64,000 nucleotides of DNA. Origin: Serinus canaria. Taxonomy: Eukaryota; Chordata; Aves; Passeriformes; Fringillidae. How positions within the stretch are numbered: position 1 is the first letter of the stretch; every line of letters starts with the position of its first letter. Below are positions 59,084 to 64,000 of this stretch, piece by piece. The stretch spans positions 23,832,093-23,896,092 of the forward strand of contig NC_066319.1 of NCBI RefSeq assembly GCF_022539315.1, read 5' to 3'. The translations under genes were made by a program, and so were the position numbers. The notes under the pieces were generated by a model that saw nothing but the letters and a program-made list of their open reading frames with translations, was not told the origin of the DNA and ran no database searches.

Positions 59084-59130
59084 GAACCGCTCGGCGTCGG
59101 GCGGCGGTGCGCCCTGGGCTGGGCTGCCCG
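59073..59130 (+). other. Strong-Kozak ATG with open frame through the splice donor
   Basis: gcaccatgg is a near-ideal initiation context. The frame reads MAAENRSASGGGAPWAGLP and then splits a codon at the donor (19 codons plus one base). It may be a real N-terminal exon of the downstream protein, or an upstream ORF that ends in the next exon. I do not recognise the peptide. The start of known CHRM4 proteins is encoded in the downstream exon, so I lean towards an upstream ORF. Confidence 0.4.
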
Positions 59131-61111
59131 GTGAGTCGCTGCTCGGGGCTCCGTGTGCGCGGGGCGGGGGGCGCAGGGCATCCCCCGCAGGGTCCGGCGG
59201 GGGATGTCGGCATGGCTTTAGGGTGCATGGGGACGGGGCTCCGCACCCCCGGGGGATGTGGCACGCGGTCGCCCCAGGAATGGGGGAGGTGTCTCTGCCA
59301 ACTTTCCCACATTCCTGCGTCTCTCCGGGAACGCCGGGGTGCCCCGCGGGTCGGGACCCTCGCACTGGTTCGCTGCCCCGGGATGTCTGGAGCCGTGTAG
59401 CCCTGCCAAGGCACCGGGGTGATGTCTGGCACCCCCTTTCCCTGCTCCCATCCAAACCCAACAGCGTTCCCGGGATCCATCGCCCGAGGAACCTCGGGTC
59501 CCTCTTGTCACCCAGGAAACAGCCTTGTCAGCACCCTGAGTAGGGAATATGAGCAGCCTGCGGCTCCGAGGGCAGGCACCCACCAGGAGGAAACCCAGGA
59601 CGGGGTTATTTGCTCCCCTGGTGCCTTCTTTGGGAAGGAGACATTCCTGGACAAGAAACTACCTGCACGCTTTGTTGCTTCCCTAGCTATTCCAACAAGA
59701 GCAACAGGGAGACGATCCCCTATCCTTTGGATACTTTGTCGCCCTACTGGGCAAACCCTTCTGGCGCTTGTGGCTGCCTCCCAGGACATGACTAGGCAAA
59801 AGTTTGCCCCCTCTTCACAGAGCACTTTGCCAGATTGGGCATTGCAAGGGAGAAATATCTTGCCCACTCTCTCCCTCAATGTGGATCTCGTCTTCCCTTT
59901 AGCCCTTTCTGGCTCTGTTCTGGCCCCTTCTGCTGGTAATGACAGCTGCCCCGTGCTCTCTGTTGGCGCATCATGGACAAGAGTCTGGCAGCCACACCCT
60001 TCTTTCTTTCCAAAATAATGACATTGGCTTCAGGGAATCAGGGAAACAGTTCTTATAATTTTTCTTAAATAAAAGCAGCACTGTCTTCTGTCTGACCTGT
60101 TTTCAATCCCTCTGATTGTGCTGTGGATGGATTTTTCTAGCTGGTCTTTGGAAAGCCCAAGGCTAGGGAGATACTTCCCAACCTGAGGAACGGCTGGTGG
60201 TCCCCTCTGGTAGATGGGCTCTGTTTGAGCATTTCAAGGCTCCCTGCTTTATCACAACTGCCTTGGGTGACCTCCAAAGGAGGTATTACTTCTACCACAA
60301 CTTGCAGAGTGAACAGAGGGACTGGAAGGGTTGCTACCAATGCAGTTGGGTGGTTTGTTGATGCAGGCACTATCTATCAAACTACTCAGCCCAGGCTTTT
60401 AGTGAAACAGCACCAGAGACAACGCTCATGTTGAAATTACAGGTGACACCAAGATGCTTTTGCTGTCTCTACTGCTGGGCACAACCTCCTGCCTCTTAAC
60501 ACCCTAACTCCTGTGATCTGAGCACCTGCTGCTGTTCTCCAGCCTGAGCTAGGCCCCTACAAGACATCCAGGAAAGACCAGGTCATCCAGTGGAGATCCT
60601 ACTCAGCGCCCCATCCCTGGTTCCCCCTTCAGCCGGGATGGCGGCCAGTGGTGGGAGCCCTGGGTGTGGAAGGTGGGGATGGGAGCAGGGGTGCAGGGGT
60701 GGGCAGCAGCCCTGGTTCCTGCAGGAGCCGAGCCACTGCGCCCTTGCTCAAGTTTCCAGGGCTGCTGGATGGAGTGGCAGCGGCCCTGGGAATGACCTGA
60801 TGAGTGGGCAGAGGAAAGCTGGAGGGAGAAGGAGGAGAAGGGCTACCGGTAAAAGTGGTTTGTTTATTCACATGAGGGGCATACCCATCTCAGCAGGTCA
60901 GTCTGTTTTCTTTCATAGTAGAGAAATGAACTGAAATGATGTGATGCTGTGATCCAATTACTCTGAGTTTGCAGAAGGAGCATGGTTTTTCCTCTTTTAA
61001 CTGTCCCCACAAGCTGTGTCCCCACCCCATTGATGGCAGGTTTTGTCATAGTTGGGGTTTTGTTGTTTTGTTCTTTGAAATTAAAATGACAAATATCTCC
61101 CCAGGAGAGGG

Positions 61112-61126
61112 AAAAAAAAAAAAAAA
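61112..61126 (+). repeat. Poly-A tract (15 A)
   Basis: Uninterrupted A run; the sequence on either side is not recognisably from a transposon. Confidence 0.9.
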
Positions 61127-62139
61127 GCAAAAAATAGTAAGATGAGGAGGAGCAGCTGATGCAGAGCAGTCCCTAGCACACCTTTGTGTTGTTGATCCTT
61201 TCTCTGCCTGCCCTGCTGAGCCCTGACCAGCAGCATCCACAGAGGTGAAGAGGTTTGGTGAGCACTCAGCTGAGGTGGCAGATGCTGCTCTGCAAAGGCA
61301 GCAGGGAGATCAGTTGTGAGAGGAGAGGGAGATGGAGGCTGTTTGCAAGGGGCTGCTGCTTTCTGCACAAACACAACTCCTCTTTCCACATGGACAGACA
61401 CGCAGCAACTGTTTCTTGTGCGCAAGCTGACCCCTTCTCCTTGGCATGCTAAGTCAGGGCTTTGATGGGCATCCTCTGGAGAAGCAGGCATTGTCCTCGA
61501 GCCAGTTGTTCCTCAGTCTGACATGGGTCTATGCCCTTATTGCTCTCCAGTAAGCCAAGGGAGGAGATTTGCTTTGCATTTCAGCATCCATTCTGGGCTG
61601 GCTCTAAAACTGCATGTTACAAGATGTGTTTTGGGGAGATATGAGAGTGCAGGACCTGACACAGCAAGGAAATGGAAGTTTTGGACCAGATCATTCCATG
61701 TTCTTCCTCTTCTCTCTTCATTCCCATCCCAGCATCCCCTGCTGACTGTTATTTAGCCTGTCCAAGCACCAGCACCCACCATGAGTGTGCCAGTGACCAG
61801 TGGGTGCAGTGAGGCTCCACACCCAGGCACTCTTGAAGCCTCTTCAAGCTGGTGATTGGAACCATGCCAAATACATCCTTCTTCTGAGGGATTTGTGTGA
61901 CCAGTCAGAAAGCAGACACCAGCTTTTAGGAAGACTCATGTACTCTCCTGCCCAGGGCCCTGGCAGATCAGGAGCTGAGGGCCTAAATGGCTGATTGCTG
62001 TCCAACTTAGAGCCAAGTGGAGGAGTGTGCCAGCCTTGTCTGTCCCTAGGAGCACAACCCACTATGACATCCTTTTAAACCTCTAGGCATGGCACCGTCT
62101 TGCTGCATCCACACCCTTGAACATACCTAAATGGACCCT

Positions 62140-62230
62140 AGCCCTGTATTCAGACAAATTAATTTACTGAAGCTTCAAAGAGTTAGGCAATTCCTGGACT
62201 AATTAATCAGGGACAAGTGTTCCCTGGTCA
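62140..62230. promoter_or_regulatory. Candidate intronic enhancer: paired TTAATT / TAATTAAT cores
   Basis: caaattaatttactgaagct and, 30 bp on, gactaattaatcaggg give several overlapping homeodomain cores in an otherwise GC-rich intron. The regulatory role is inferred from composition only. Confidence 0.3.
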
Positions 62231-64000
62231 GGCTGGTCCATGATTTCAGTATTTTGCTGGTGCATGAACACAGGGCAAGATGTCTCATATACGGATCCTC
62301 CCCTTGATGCTTAGACACAGAGTTTCAGCAGGAGGCACACAACCACTCCCTGTTCTCCCAGCTAGAGACACCTGCGTGTCCTCACTCTGTGTGCCTGCTG
62401 GCAGCCATCCCACCTTCCCCGTGGATCAATGCACTGGTCTTCTTGAGACTTGACTCTGTGCCAGACCAACATCATTTGACCTGTCTTCAGAGCCTGGGTC
62501 CCCTGGCACTGAGCATAGTAGATGAGGCTCTGCTGGAGATGCTCCCCAGCCCCACCCCTTGCGTGCCAGGCACAGCTGCTCACACCTTCGCCCTGGGGCT
62601 GCTCTCGGGACCCTCCAGAGACGCCTTCAGCCCTGAGGCTGCACCGCATGGAGGAGGAACTCCAGCAAAGGCTCAGTTTATACCTTGTATTGCGCAAGTT
62701 TGCAGAGAAAATGAACATCACCAGCCTGTCCAAGCCTGCAAATGCAATGGCTCTAGGCACAGTGCTTTGTCCCTCTGATGGTCCCCGAAACTGCTGCTGG
62801 AGGTCCTGCAAATCAGAGCTGTGTGAGTGACAGTGGCTCTTCTACATTGCTGTGACCCTGTCCCCATCACACCTTTATGGCCTGTGCAATGTGTGCCCCA
62901 TTCCCACTTGGTGCAAGGGGCAGTGGCAGAGATGCCTGGGTGCCCTGTTCCCTTCCCACCTCCTGCCCCAGCGTTAGGCAGGTTGAGATGTGCGGCTGCA
63001 GAGGCACCTCTCCCACCTGTTCCAGTGACTCAGAGAGAGCTGGAGAGGGACATGGGGAAGCACAGGGCTGTTTGTGTGAAGACACAAGTGTCTTCAAGAG
63101 CCTCGAAGAGGAGTTACATCCCAGGTCACTTGGTGAAGGAGGGGCAGCAGCTTGGAATTTTGTCCTTTAAAGGCAGAACTCAATGCAAACCGTGGATATC
63201 CTTGAACTCAGCAAGCTTGGACCGAGCTATCAGCAGTTACTGAGCTGTTGAGGGTGGCTGTGCTCCTCCAGCCAAGAAAGCCAGGCAGAGAAGCAGCCCC
63301 TCTGGTACCACAACTGCTTTTAAATCTAGCATATCGTATAGCACCTTGCAGCTTGGCAGAGGAGGCAGTGGGGGCTGACACCAGGCGCCTCAGCTGCAAA
63401 TGTCTGGAGGTGAAATGTCATCAGCAGGGTGAAGGCTCCTGGTGAATTTGGTCTGCATTGGCCAGTTAAGGGGTTAATGTCTTCAGCCTCTCTAAACAGA
63501 ATTAGATTTATTTGTCTGTGGGAAACTCAGCTGCAGTTGTGCAACACTGAGGTCTGAAAACATGAGTCTGCAAACACAGTGTCCCGGGCCCCTGCATCCG
63601 CTCCAGGTCACAGAGCAGCTCTCCAGAGGCCTCCATGGCACCGTGCTTCACTGACCCCTCACTTGCAGACCCTGCCAGTGTCAATGCCAGCTCCCAAGCC
63701 CCAGGAAGTGCGGCAGGCTGGCTCTGCTGAGGAGGGATGAAGGTCCTTGAGGGATCTTTGCTTGACTGAGATGGGAAAGTTCCCGGCATCTCGCCGTCTC
63801 TAGTGCCTCTGGGGTAGTTTGGATCCCTCCTCTGCTTACAGTTACATCATGTGCAGTCCCAGATAAGGCCAAAAAAGTGCATGCATGTGTACAGAGAGGA
63901 GTGGAGAGCAGTGCAACCCTTCTGGCATCTTCCAAAATCAGGCATGTATTGCCTGCCCTTGGGCCTGCCTTTCTGCAGCACTTAGGGGCAGTGTCTAGCA

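Larger units (their letters stand above)
58860..59130 (+). other. CHRM4: First exon of probable CHRM4 (mostly 5' leader; start approximate)
   Basis: The exon ends at a consensus donor, ctgcccg|gtgagt, at 59130/59131. The transcription start is unknown and is placed downstream of the CRE/CCAAT pair. Mammalian CHRM4 has a non-coding first exon and a single coding exon several kb downstream; no 480-codon receptor ORF exists in this window, so the coding exon must lie beyond 64000. The exon contains an overlapping uORF and a strong-context ATG (separate entries). An unrelated + strand gene is the alternative. Confidence 0.6.
58490..59300 (+). promoter_or_regulatory. CHRM4: CpG-island promoter, probably of CHRM4
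   Basis: Over about 800 bp the GC content is very high and CpG dinucleotides are frequent, unlike anywhere else in the window. It holds an RE1 silencer match (58700-58720), an inverted CCAAT box (attgg, 58793-58797), a CRE-like tgacgtcg (58808-58815), GC boxes near 58906-58922 and at 58965-58973, and four CATCTG E-boxes. No TATA box precedes the exon. CHRM4 is assigned from synteny (next gene beyond the AMBRA1 3' end, same strand, in mammals) and from the known RE1 control of M4 transcription. Confidence 0.7.
59131..64000 (+). other. CHRM4: Probable first intron of CHRM4 (continues past the window)
   Basis: It begins with gtgagt. No acceptor-exon pair encoding a muscarinic receptor is found. 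It contains a poly-A tract at 61112-61126 and an AT-rich block with homeodomain cores near 62150-62225. The remaining ORFs on both strands look like chance. If the gene assignment is right, the coding exon follows to the right. Confidence 0.5.

Noticed and set aside
58399..59480. Minus-strand ORFs of 202-337 codons across the CpG island
   Set aside because: GC-rich sequence lacks stop codons, so long Pro/Arg/Ala-rich ORFs arise by chance. The donor, Kozak ATG and synteny all support the + strand, though bidirectional transcription is not excluded.
59131..64000. CHRM4 receptor-coding exon
   Set aside because: Searched for a long seven-transmembrane ORF; none exists in any frame, so it is taken to lie beyond the window.

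Overview
This is a vertebrate nuclear window, almost certainly from a bird. Genes are split by GT-AG introns up to 16 kb long. The clearest repeats are CR1 retrotransposon fragments of the avian type, with older CR1-like and MIR-like remnants. There is no bacterial-style coding layout. Nearly all long ORFs in the introns and GC-rich spacers are chance ORFs.

From about 1 to 43.4 kb the + strand carries the 3' third of AMBRA1. Six exons (624-812, 1243-1397, 14712-14851, 30736-30828, 32358-32551, 41232-41722) join in consistent phases into 419 residues, equivalent to roughly residues 879-1298 of the human protein. They encode the C-terminal half of the split WD40 propeller, the LC3-interacting WDQL motif, two TQT dynein-light-chain motifs and the conserved C-terminal tail. 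Earlier exons lie to the left of the window. The introns hold a chicken-type CR1 (39.2-40.1 kb), another CR1 (18.4-19.2 kb), an ancient CR1 remnant next to it, two MIR-like SINEs, poly-A and poly-T tracts, and a hairpin at 31.1 kb.

From about 43.4 to 58.4 kb is a GC-rich intergenic spacer. It contains two ancient LINE remnants (45.1 and 48.3 kb) and several AT-rich islands dense in homeodomain, POU, SOX, TCF and PBX-HOX type motifs, which look like candidate conserved enhancers. I see no credible coding gene here.

From about 58.5 to 59.3 kb is a strong CpG island with a first exon ending in a consensus donor at 59130/59131. In mammals the gene next to the AMBRA1 3' end, on the same strand, is CHRM4 (muscarinic M4 receptor). 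The island carries an 18/21 match to the RE1/NRSE silencer, an element known to control the rat M4 gene, plus a cluster of CATCTG E-boxes. I therefore read it as the CHRM4 promoter and 5' leader exon. The remaining sequence to 64000 would be its first intron. The receptor-coding exon is not in the window and should lie to the right.

The two genes are functionally unrelated: AMBRA1 is an autophagy scaffold and CUL4-DDB1 substrate receptor, and CHRM4 is a neuronal GPCR. Their adjacency is conserved synteny. The spacer elements more likely serve CHRM4, but that is inference.
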